This document shows, piece after piece, positions 16,168 to 24,142 of a DNA stretch of 64,000 bases. Numbering within the stretch: the stretch's first letter is position 1; each line of letters opens with the position of its first letter. The stretch is from contig JAQUPZ010000006.1 of NCBI GenBank assembly GCA_028716365.1, positions 1 through 64,000 on the forward strand, in the 5' to 3' direction. The notes beneath the pieces were generated by a model that saw only the letters and a program-made list of their open reading frames with translations, made no database searches and had not been told where the DNA came from. The position numbers and the translations under genes are program-made. Source of the stretch: Kiritimatiellia bacterium. GTDB taxonomy: Bacteria > Verrucomicrobiota > Kiritimatiellia > UBA8416 > YA12-FULL-48-11.

Positions 16168-17712
16168 ATGAAAATTCTTATTGCTATAAATAAGGGTATA
16201 TCGTTTGTACCCTTTCAATATATAGTGTCTGTTTTAAAAGGAAAAGGTCACCATGTGGATATCGTAGTTTATCCTAAAATGAAGAGGTATTGCACGGCAG
16301 AGTGGCTTTACCTAAAATTAGAAAATATCTATCTGCAAAAAATTCGCCGGGAAATTGACACTGTTTTTTCTTCTTATAAAAATTATACCCAGCCACTTGA
16401 GTTCCTTCCATATATTAAGAAAGATACTGTATATGATTACATCGTCAATTTTTGTGATTCTTTTCCTGATGACATTAAACAAATAGAATCTAATCACAAA
16501 TGGTTTATCTCCAATTACTACGATAAGAGATGTTATGGGATTGATACTGTAGCTTTTGTTATGAAAAATATAGGAGTAACGCCACTATATATATTGGAAG
16601 CATCAGATAATACGGTCGTATATTATTCTGAATCACTGACTAGTTTTCCGTTGATCGAGAGAAACAATACTGCACTCTTGTGCAAGGCTATTAATGTGAT
16701 TGTCAGATGCATAAGCAAGTATAACTCATTGCAAAATAGTTTTCCAGTTTGTCACCCCATGCTAAGAAAAAGCGAGAAGCTTCATGTAAATTGGAGAATT
16801 GTCGCCCTTCATCTTGTTAGAATATTTTACCAGAAATTAAAGAATATTATTATGGTTGAACAATACAGTATACTAATCGGCGAGAACATAAAGACGCTGC
16901 CGCCTAATCCAAATCTACTCAAGGTAATAAGTCCGCCTAATGATCGTCATTGGGTTGATCCTTGTATTATAGAACACGAGGGCATGAATTATCTTTTCGT
17001 GGAGGAGCTAATGTTTGCTGAAAAAAAAGGAGTTATCAGATGTATGGCTTTTAAGGGATTGAACAATATCGATGAAGGCAAAATAGTGCTGGATAAGCCA
17101 TATCATTTATCGTTCCCTTTCGTTTTCAAGTACAATGATAAATATTATATGTTAGCTGAAACAAGACAAAATCGTTCGATAGAACTTTATGAATCTATAG
17201 AGTTTCCCAACAAGTGGACAAAAAAGAAAACATTTATGAAAGATGTTGAAGCAGTTGACTCTTTTGTTGTCCAGAAAAATGATAAATGGTGGTTGTTTAC
17301 AAACATTGCTGCCGGACCGGGAGTTTCATGTAATGATGAGCTGCATGTTTTCTATGCAGATGATCCTGTAAACGGAAAATGGGTAGCTCACCCATTAAAT
17401 CCTGTGGTTGGAGGGGCAGGTTCTAGCAGAAATGCAGGTAAATTATTTGAACATGAAGGGAGGCTGTACAGACCTTCCCAAATGTGTGTAGGGCATTATG
17501 GATTTGGAATTAATATCAATGAAGTGATTAAGCTCAATGTTAATGAGTATGAAGAAAGATGTGTTCATCAAATTATCCCTTCTAGGACAGACAAATTTTT
17601 CAATATTCATACAATGAATTGGGGGGGTAAGTACGTTGCGCTGGATGGAAAAAGCATATTGAGAAAAAACTTTAAAACTTTATTGCCAAATGTAATTCAT
17701 TATTGCCTTTGA
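16168..17712 (+). CDS. GINT1-like glycosyltransferase-family protein with beta-propeller
   Basis: A 514-residue protein. Residues about 245-500 match the pattern of the glucosamine inositolphosphorylceramide transferase 1 N-terminal domain, a GH43-like propeller: H-W-V-D-P-C-I-I-E-H-E-G-M-N-Y-L-F-V-E-E, F-P-F-V-F-K-Y-N-D-K-Y-Y-M-L-A-E-T, V-D-S-F-V-V and G-S-S-R-N-A-G-K. The N-terminal half starts with MKILIAINKG and resembles the formyltransferase-like or Rossmann part found in bacterial relatives (ESLTSFPLIERNNTALLCKA). Its substrate is unknown; a role in glycan decoration is inferred. Strongly AT-rich and directly followed by an asnB remnant, so likely acquired with the GNAT gene. Confidence 0.65.
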   Translation: MKILIAINKGISFVPFQYIVSVLKGKGHHVDIVVYPKMKRYCTAEWLYLKLENIYLQKIRREIDTVFSSYKNYTQPLEFLPYIKKDTVYDYIVNFCDSFPDDIKQIESNHKWFISNYYDKRCYGIDTVAFVMKNIGVTPLYILEASDNTVVYYSESLTSFPLIERNNTALLCKAINVIVRCISKYNSLQNSFPVCHPMLRKSEKLHVNWRIVALHLVRIFYQKLKNIIMVEQYSILIGENIKTLPPNPNLLKVISPPNDRHWVDPCIIEHEGMNYLFVEELMFAEKKGVIRCMAFKGLNNIDEGKIVLDKPYHLSFPFVFKYNDKYYMLAETRQNRSIELYESIEFPNKWTKKKTFMKDVEAVDSFVVQKNDKWWLFTNIAAGPGVSCNDELHVFYADDPVNGKWVAHPLNPVVGGAGSSRNAGKLFEHEGRLYRPSQMCVGHYGFGININEVIKLNVNEYEERCVHQIIPSRTDKFFNIHTMNWGGKYVALDGKSILRKNFKTLLPNVIHYCL

Positions 17713-17928
17713 CAGGTTTCGCCTTTCCGGTTTTGAAATAGTTTCGAACTGAGCTTGCGCCACCGCTTTAAAAAACATCTTGATAAAACATCAGTACGCA
17801 GAGGTCTGTTGGAACAACACCTGCTCCAAAAAATGGTACATGAACGCATTGAAGGCCGTAGAGACTGGTTCAACCGCCTATGGGCATTCTTGTTTATGGA
17901 ATTATGGTTTTGTGAATTTATTGATTGA
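17709..17928 (+). pseudogene. Degraded 3' end of a third AsnB-type gene
   Basis: Translation gives TGFAFPVLK-stop-FRTEL, then after a frameshift LRHRFKKHLDK...VHERIEGRRDWFNRLWAFLFM and ELWFCEFID before a TGA. This matches the C-terminus of the intact enzymes (MGFDPPLAEWFRTDL and NRLWVFLFLELWFREYID in the gene at 13290). A TGG to TAG change and a one-base shift break the frame. The remnant starts inside the stop region of the gene before it and ends 2 bases before the ATG of the next. It marks the original junction between an asnB gene and the GT4 gene. Confidence 0.9.
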
Positions 17929-17930
17929 AT

Positions 17931-19013
17931 ATGCGTATACTTAACCTCATACCACAACTGAGCTGCGGAGGAGCAGAGCGTCAACTCAGTTATTTGGCCC
18001 CGGAACTCGTCCGCATGGGTCATGATGTACATATTGCCTACTGCGGGCAAGGTCCCCAAAAACCTGAACTTCCTGGAGTTCTTTTACACCAGATCAAAGC
18101 ACGATCTAATTACGATCCCTGTTTGTTATGGAAAATAATACGACTTACCCGATTCATTAAGCCGGACATCATTCATACATGGATTTTGCAAATGGATGTT
18201 CTTGGTGGAATTGCGGCAAGACTTAAAGGAATCCCATGGATATTTCGTGAGCCGAGTTCGGCCATGGCTTATCCACCGACTTGGAAAAATCGTTTACGGG
18301 TTCGGGTAGGTTCTGGCGCGAGTGATATTGTATCCAATTCCCGGGGCGGTGACGCATACTGGAAAACCCAGTTGCCGTACAGTCGTCGGTATGTCATCCC
18401 AAATGGATTACCATTGCATGAAATTGACAGGACTGTGGCTGCTTTACCACTCGGATTGGCTAAGACTGAAGTGCCCATTGTGCTTTATGTCGGTAGGTTA
18501 ACCTCAGATGTCAGTGCCACCAAGAATCTGACAGCTTTTCTGGAATCATTGGTATATGTTAAGCAGCAACAAAGAGTGCAAGTGGTTTTGTGTGGGAAAG
18601 GTCCGCAACGCGCTGAATTGGAGCTACTGAGGCATAAGTTGGGACTGGCCGCGGATGTCCATTTTACCGGGTATTTACCGGTTGCTGCTGTATGGGCATT
18701 GATGAAGAAGGCCTCAGTTTTTGTCTCGCTGAGCGCCTACGAAGGCTGCCCAAATACGGTCATGGAAGCTATGGCATGCGGATGCCCTTTGGTAGTTTCG
18801 GATATCCCTGCGCACCACGAGATTCTAGATGAAAGTTGCGCGCGCTTTGTAGATCCATCCAACATTCAACAGACGGCCGATGCCGTTGTGCAGACCTTGT
18901 GTAATGCGGATATCTCAAAGGGTCACGCTTTAAGCGCAAAGCAGAAAACTCAGGAATGGTCCGTAGCCAAAATGGCCCGAGATTACGAAAAAATATATAA
19001 GGAACTTGTATAA
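17931..19013 (+). CDS. Family 4 glycosyltransferase
   Basis: A 361-residue GT-B enzyme. The N-terminal half opens with MRILNLIPQLSCGGAERQL (the nucleophile-side loop of GT4 enzymes), and the C-terminal half has VLYVGRLT, VVLCGKGPQ and the donor-binding E-x7-E motif in SAYEGCPNTVMEAMACGCP. It should transfer a sugar from a nucleotide donor to the lipid-linked intermediate. I use the ATG at 17931, just after the asnB remnant stop. Its TAA overlaps the proposed ATA start of the next gene (ATAA), so coupling is likely. Confidence 0.9.
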   Translation: MRILNLIPQLSCGGAERQLSYLAPELVRMGHDVHIAYCGQGPQKPELPGVLLHQIKARSNYDPCLLWKIIRLTRFIKPDIIHTWILQMDVLGGIAARLKGIPWIFREPSSAMAYPPTWKNRLRVRVGSGASDIVSNSRGGDAYWKTQLPYSRRYVIPNGLPLHEIDRTVAALPLGLAKTEVPIVLYVGRLTSDVSATKNLTAFLESLVYVKQQQRVQVVLCGKGPQRAELELLRHKLGLAADVHFTGYLPVAAVWALMKKASVFVSLSAYEGCPNTVMEAMACGCPLVVSDIPAHHEILDESCARFVDPSNIQQTADAVVQTLCNADISKGHALSAKQKTQEWSVAKMARDYEKIYKELV

Positions 19014-19987
19014 AATCCGATATAGAGAAGTATCTGTGTACCACCTGCAATGAGTACTTTGTTCTCACTGACAGGGTACAGAAGGAAGATTGTACTGTTC
19101 AGGATGGAAAACTTGTATGTCGTACCTGTGGCATACATTATCCGGTAAAGGACGGAATACCCCGTTTTGTTATAACCGAAAACTATGCTGATTCGTTTGG
19201 TTTTCAGTGGAGCAGACACCGAAGGACTCAACTTGACAGTTATACCGGTCTCTCCATCTCCCGTGATCGCCTTTTTGCAGTTTCCAGTTGGCCCGAACAC
19301 ATGGAAGGAGAACGTATTCTTGAGGCTGGATCTGGTGCCGGACGATTTACGGAGGTCCTTCTCAAAACCGGCGCCGATATATTTTCCTTCGATTACTCCA
19401 TCGCTGTTGAAGCCAACCTGACAAATAATGGCAATATGCCGAATCTGCATCTTTTCCAGGGCGACATATTCAACATCCCGTTTCCTCAAGAGTCGTTCGA
19501 CAAAGTCATTTGTCTTGGTGTACTGCAACACACGCCTGAGCCAGAACGTGCCTTTAGAAGTCTCGCAAGACACGTGAAGCCTGGCGGTGAACTTGTTGTC
19601 GATGTATATAAAGCAAATTTCCTGTCATGGTTACAGTGGAAATACCTGTTACGTCCGGTAACAAAGCGGATGAATAAGGATAAACTCTATAAGTTTGTAG
19701 CGCGTGTTGTGCCTATCCTTATTCCCTTCACCAGATTTTTGCGAACGTTTTTGGGTCGGGCAGGAGCCCGACTCTCGCCAATCATCGAATATACACACCT
19801 CGGACTACCGTCAGAGATAAATAGAGACTGGGCTGTTCTTGACACCTTTGACATGTATTCTCCAGCCCATGATCATCCGCAGTCTTTGAAAACTGTGAAA
19901 AGGTGGTTTTCTGAAGCCGGATTTGACGGTACCGATGTACAATATGGTTCGAATGGAATTGTGGGCAGAGGTAAAAAACTGGCATGA
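19010..19987 (+). CDS. Class I methyltransferase with N-terminal Trm112-like zinc ribbon
   Basis: Conventional starts give only 228 residues from 19301, but the frame is open and clearly coding back to 19001. It adds about 97 residues with a zinc ribbon (C-T-T-C at about residues 10-13 and C-R-T-C about 28 residues on), then HYPVKDGIPRFV, a standard Trm112-like opening for sugar and lipid methyltransferases. Then comes SAM motif I (ILEAGSGAGRFTE) and VICLGVLQHTPEP. No ATG, GTG or TTG lies upstream in frame, so I propose ATA at 19010, overlapping the previous stop as ATAA where ATGA would be usual. The product probably methylates a sugar of the polymer. Confidence 0.75.
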   Translation: MKSDIEKYLCTTCNEYFVLTDRVQKEDCTVQDGKLVCRTCGIHYPVKDGIPRFVITENYADSFGFQWSRHRRTQLDSYTGLSISRDRLFAVSSWPEHMEGERILEAGSGAGRFTEVLLKTGADIFSFDYSIAVEANLTNNGNMPNLHLFQGDIFNIPFPQESFDKVICLGVLQHTPEPERAFRSLARHVKPGGELVVDVYKANFLSWLQWKYLLRPVTKRMNKDKLYKFVARVVPILIPFTRFLRTFLGRAGARLSPIIEYTHLGLPSEINRDWAVLDTFDMYSPAHDHPQSLKTVKRWFSEAGFDGTDVQYGSNGIVGRGKKLA

Positions 19988-20011
19988 TAGTAAACGGGGA
20001 AACTTAGCCAC

Positions 20012-21892
20012 ATGTGCGGTATCGTCGGCATATTTACAAAATTTCCTACAGACAATCCAAATCGTCTTTTGATGATGCGTGATACCATGACTCATCGAGG
20101 GCCAAATGATGCGGGAGCATGGTGGTCTCCAGATAAACGGTTGGGACTGGCTCACCGGCGACTGGCTGTTATTGATCTGTCTCCAGCCGGACATCAACCG
20201 ATGGAAGACAGTACTGGCAAGTTTGTGATTATTCTTAATGGTGAAATATATAACTATCGTGAATTGCGCGAGGAGTTGCTGAAGGCAGGGCACACCTTTC
20301 GTTCGAGCAGTGATACGGAAGTGCTTTTGGAATCGTATAAGGAATGGGGAAAGAATTGTTTAGTACATCTGATCGGCGCCTTCGCATTTGCAATCTATGA
20401 TGAAATCAGCCAGGAGTTGTTTCTTGCCCGTGACAGGGCAGGTGAGAAACCTTTGTTTTATAAACATTCAGATAATCGTTTTGTTTTTGCGTCGGAACTT
20501 AAGGCATTGATGGCCGACCCGGAGTTTCCACGTGAATTAGATCTGGATGCGCTCGACTATTACCTCGCGTATGGTTTTGTCTCTGGCGATCAGACTATTC
20601 TCAAAGATACATACAAACTTCCTCCAGCTCATGCCATGATATATAGCTTGGAGAAGAAGCATGCCAATATTTGGCGCTACTGGGAACTTCCGGAGAGCTT
20701 ACCCCTGTCTGGTGTTTCTATTGAAGATCTCACAGAGGAACTGGAGGCAATCCTATCCGGGGCTGTTCGCAGGCAATTAGTCGCCGATGTTCCTGTTGGC
20801 ATTCTCCTTAGCGGGGGACTTGATTCCTCTCTTGTTACGGCAATTGCCGCAAAGGTATCTGACCAGCCACTCAAGACTTTCACTGTATCGTTTCCAGGGC
20901 ATGGTTCATTTAATGAAGGTCCTTATGCAAGATTGGTGGCTGACCATTTTGGAACTGAACATACAGAACTGGTCGCTGAACCAGCCTCCGTGTTACTTTT
21001 ACCACATCTTGCAAAGCAATATGATGAACCTATTGCTGATCATTCAATTGTACCAACCTCGATGCTCGCAGGTCTTGTCAAGAAGTCAGTCACTGTAGCT
21101 CTCGGTGGGGATGGTGGGGACGAGCTGTTTGGAGGCTATCCTCATTATAACTTCTTGCAGAAGATTGATCGGTTAAGGGAATATGTGCCAGGAAGGGTCA
21201 GAAGAATTGGCTCATTAATCGCGTCTCATGTCCTACCCGTTGGAACGAAAGGACGGAATCATATTATCGGACTTGAAGGAAATTCAGATTCTAGTATTAG
21301 TGCGGTAAATATCTATTTTGACAAAGAATCTCGACGTAAACTTATGTCGCCATTATATAGCTCTGGTTACACTTCGTCGGTTTCGCAGGAATCGATGAAA
21401 GTAGCGCATTTTGATGCTTCATTGAGCATTTTTCAAAATGCTTCAAGAATGGATTTTAAAACAACGATGGTGGATGATTATCTGGTTAAATCAGACAGGG
21501 CCGGTATGCTTCATTCGTTGGAACTACATGCCCCATTTTTAGATCACAAACTCATAGAGTTTGCATTCGGTAGACTTCCGGATAGTTTCCGGGCCGATAG
21601 GAATGAACGGAAGATTCTTCTCCGAAGACTGGCAAAACGACTATTACCCTCGACATTGGATATCAATCGTAAACAGGGCTTTTCGCTTCCCCTTAATGCC
21701 TGGTTCAAGGGTGAGTGGGGCACTTTTATGACCGGGGTATTGATGGAGTCTGATTCCACCATTTTTGACAAAAAGATGATCGCGAGCCTGATTAGGGGAC
21801 AGCGTTGGGGGCTTGCCAATGCGAATCGTATATTTGCGTTGACGATGTTCGAGTTGTGGCGCAGGGAGTATCGTATATCCTTGCCGAATTGA
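20012..21892 (+). CDS. asnB: Asparagine synthase-type glutamine amidotransferase (second copy)
   Basis: A 626-residue full-length paralogue of the enzyme at 13290. Catalytic Cys2 (MCGIVG), T-H-R-G-P-N-D-A-G, N-G-E-I-Y-N-Y, the pyrophosphatase loop SGGLDS (267-272) and GGDGGDELFGGYP are all intact, and the C-terminal QGFSLPLNAWFKGEW segment is the region preserved in the remnant at 17709. GGGGAAAC lies upstream of the ATG. Two intact copies suggest that two different carboxyl groups, or two steps, are amidated in this polymer; this is inferred from context. Confidence 0.9.
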   Translation: MCGIVGIFTKFPTDNPNRLLMMRDTMTHRGPNDAGAWWSPDKRLGLAHRRLAVIDLSPAGHQPMEDSTGKFVIILNGEIYNYRELREELLKAGHTFRSSSDTEVLLESYKEWGKNCLVHLIGAFAFAIYDEISQELFLARDRAGEKPLFYKHSDNRFVFASELKALMADPEFPRELDLDALDYYLAYGFVSGDQTILKDTYKLPPAHAMIYSLEKKHANIWRYWELPESLPLSGVSIEDLTEELEAILSGAVRRQLVADVPVGILLSGGLDSSLVTAIAAKVSDQPLKTFTVSFPGHGSFNEGPYARLVADHFGTEHTELVAEPASVLLLPHLAKQYDEPIADHSIVPTSMLAGLVKKSVTVALGGDGGDELFGGYPHYNFLQKIDRLREYVPGRVRRIGSLIASHVLPVGTKGRNHIIGLEGNSDSSISAVNIYFDKESRRKLMSPLYSSGYTSSVSQESMKVAHFDASLSIFQNASRMDFKTTMVDDYLVKSDRAGMLHSLELHAPFLDHKLIEFAFGRLPDSFRADRNERKILLRRLAKRLLPSTLDINRKQGFSLPLNAWFKGEWGTFMTGVLMESDSTIFDKKMIASLIRGQRWGLANANRIFALTMFELWRREYRISLPN

Positions 21893-21911
21893 AAAATATG
21901 GGGCTGAACAT

Positions 21912-23051
21912 TTGAGACTTGCTCTTGTCAATCTGACTGGCGGCGGCTTTAGTGGAGGGTACAAGAAGTATCTGAAGAATATGCTGCCGCGTCTTGCTGA
22001 GCATAATGACGTGGATGCCTTGCTGTGCGTTTCTCCCCGGGGGAATGATATTACAGGATGGTTCGACAAATTACCCAAAGCAGATTACTGTTCATGCAGA
22101 CCTCTTTCTCTCAGTCACTTCGCCCATATTCCTGACAGGAAGATGGTTGAATGTCTCGAAAAATTCTCACCCGATATTATCTTTCTTCCTGTTGATCGAT
22201 ATATCTGTTTCGGTGATATTCCGGTCGTCAATATGGTCCGCAATATGGAGGTCTTTATACCGAATATGCCGGGGGACACAATACAGGAGCGGATCAGGAA
22301 GTTTATCCAGCTGCGGCTTACCTGTGCTTCGGTACGACGTGCTAACCACACTATTGCAGTATCAAATTTTGTCAAACAGTGTCTTGTCGACAGGCTTGGA
22401 ATCAAAGAAGACAAGATATCCATGGTATATCATGGGCTCAATCATACCACTGAGCGAAGTAATGACGTGCGTCCTGCCTTGATTCCTTCCGGATGGAAAG
22501 ACGGGTTTCTGTTTACCTGCGGTTCTGTAAGGCCCGCTCGCGGTCTTGAAGATATCCTGCAGGCACTTGCCCATCTGAAGGCGCAAAATGTGAACATAAG
22601 GCTGGTGATTGCAGGAGAAACTGTGACGGGGATGAAGAACTATAGGGACGGGCTGGTTCAGTGGTTTGAGGCCAACGGCCTTTCTGATAGCGTTTGCTGG
22701 GTCGGGAATCTGAACGAAGACGAAATCAACTGGTGTTACGGTCATTGTACGCTTTTTGTAATGACGAGCCGTGTCGAGGCCTGTCCAAATATTGCTTTGG
22801 AGGCAATGAGCTACGGATGTGTGAGTGTTGCCTCTGAGAACCCTCCCTTGCCTGAATTCTTCGGTGCTTCAGCTCTATACTATCCACCAAAGGATTTTGC
22901 GACATTGGCAAAAAAGATTCAGGTTGCTATATCTGTTGGACAAGCTGAAAAGGTAAAAATATCCAATACAGCTAAAGAGATTGCATCACGATTCTCTTGG
23001 GATGTCTGTGCACAAAAGACCGTAGACGAACTTCAGAAAGTCTTAAAATAA
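21912..23051 (+). CDS. Family 4 glycosyltransferase
   Basis: A 379-residue GT-B enzyme starting at TTG (LRLALVNLTGGGFSGGYKKYL). The C-terminal domain has FLFTCGSVRPARGLEDILQAL, the donor loop and E-x7-E motif in SRVEACPNIALEAMSYGCV. It should add a sugar to the repeat unit. It starts 20 bases after the asnB stop, and its TAA shares its last A with the ATG of the next gene (TAATG), showing tight coupling. No in-frame ATG would keep the conserved N-terminal strand, so TTG is the best start. Confidence 0.88.
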   Translation: MRLALVNLTGGGFSGGYKKYLKNMLPRLAEHNDVDALLCVSPRGNDITGWFDKLPKADYCSCRPLSLSHFAHIPDRKMVECLEKFSPDIIFLPVDRYICFGDIPVVNMVRNMEVFIPNMPGDTIQERIRKFIQLRLTCASVRRANHTIAVSNFVKQCLVDRLGIKEDKISMVYHGLNHTTERSNDVRPALIPSGWKDGFLFTCGSVRPARGLEDILQALAHLKAQNVNIRLVIAGETVTGMKNYRDGLVQWFEANGLSDSVCWVGNLNEDEINWCYGHCTLFVMTSRVEACPNIALEAMSYGCVSVASENPPLPEFFGASALYYPPKDFATLAKKIQVAISVGQAEKVKISNTAKEIASRFSWDVCAQKTVDELQKVLK

Positions 23052-24028
23052 TGCCTATTGTCGTTGTGGCTAAATTAAACAAGGATTTAACCGGTCTATG
23101 CGCCCAGTTCTCTGGGGCTTTCGATAGCATAGGCCTATCACCGGCTTTCAATAAATCTCAAGCAATCTTTATTAAGCCCAATTTAACGTATCCAAATTTC
23201 AAGGAAGGGGTTACAACAGGGAGAGATTTTGTTGCTGCTCTCGTTGCTGCGTTGCGAAATATAAATACAAAGACGAAAATATATATTGGCGAAGGCGAGG
23301 GCGGTTACAATAGCTTTTCCATGACAGACGCCATGCGGAATATGGGATTCTACGAAATTGCGCAAAACTACCCTAATGTGGGAATAATCAATCTATCTAA
23401 GTTGGGAACAAGAATTGTTGAACTGACCGCAAATGGAAAACTATATCCTCTCATGCTCCCGGAAATATTCTTTAGAGAAATCGATTTTTCCATCACATGT
23501 CCTCTTCCCAAAGTTCACTGCATGACTGGTATCTCTCTGTCTTTAAAGAACCAATGGGGTTGCTTGCCCGATGTCATGCGGCTAAAGAACCATTATGTTT
23601 TCGACGAGATTATCGGACAGATATGTGAAAAATTAAAGTTTCGGTATGCTTTTCTGGATGGAAAGTATGGACTGGATAATAATGGTCCCATGATGGGCGA
23701 TCCCGTAGAGGTTAACTGGTTTGTGGCTTCGAACTCTCTTGGCGCCTTTGATATGGTTGTATCTGATATGATGGGGTTTGATTGGCAACGAATCGGCCAT
23801 TTAAAAATGGCTGAAAGGTATGGGTTCATGCCAACAAAAGACGAGATTAAAATCATTGGAGATCCTGATTCTGTGAGAAGGGAATTTACATTAAAACGCG
23901 ATTTCTGGAATTATCCCGCTCTTGCGGCGTTTCACTCTAAAAAGCTGACGCATTTGTTCTATTTTTCCATGTGGTCGAAGTTGCTCCATGACGTAATGTA
24001 CACTTTCAGAAAGAAACCAATCTCGTGA
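23051..24028 (+). CDS. DUF362-domain protein
   Basis: A 325-residue protein of the DUF362 type: F-I-K-P-N-L-T near residue 40, Y-I-G-E-G-E-G-G-Y-N-S-F, C-P-L-P-K-V-H-C-M-T-G-I-S-L-S-L-K-N-Q-W-G and the later D-M-M-G-F-D-W. Unlike many members it carries no 4Fe-4S ferredoxin motif. The function of the family is not settled; here it is translationally coupled to a glycosyltransferase and probably modifies or supplies a polymer component. The frame is open to 22997, but the ATG at 23051, overlapping the previous stop, is preferred. Confidence 0.75.
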   Translation: MPIVVVAKLNKDLTGLCAQFSGAFDSIGLSPAFNKSQAIFIKPNLTYPNFKEGVTTGRDFVAALVAALRNINTKTKIYIGEGEGGYNSFSMTDAMRNMGFYEIAQNYPNVGIINLSKLGTRIVELTANGKLYPLMLPEIFFREIDFSITCPLPKVHCMTGISLSLKNQWGCLPDVMRLKNHYVFDEIIGQICEKLKFRYAFLDGKYGLDNNGPMMGDPVEVNWFVASNSLGAFDMVVSDMMGFDWQRIGHLKMAERYGFMPTKDEIKIIGDPDSVRREFTLKRDFWNYPALAAFHSKKLTHLFYFSMWSKLLHDVMYTFRKKPIS

Positions 24029-24142
24029 AAGGTTTCGAAGACGCCCTCTAGAACATTATGGCAGGCAATCGAAGATATCCCTGTGCTTTATTTTCCTCAA
24101 ACCTGTAAACCAGTTCATCTACTTTCAATTTTAAGAGGATAA

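Noticed and set aside
13290..21892. AsnB-type proteins as plain asparagine biosynthesis
   Set aside because: Two copies and a remnant are all embedded among glycan genes in one operon, which fits decoration better; free asparagine synthesis cannot be excluded by sequence alone.
24029..24142. Possible tRNA or small RNA in the gap before the carbamoyltransferase
   Set aside because: No cloverleaf arms or CCA end, and no stable hairpin is visible.
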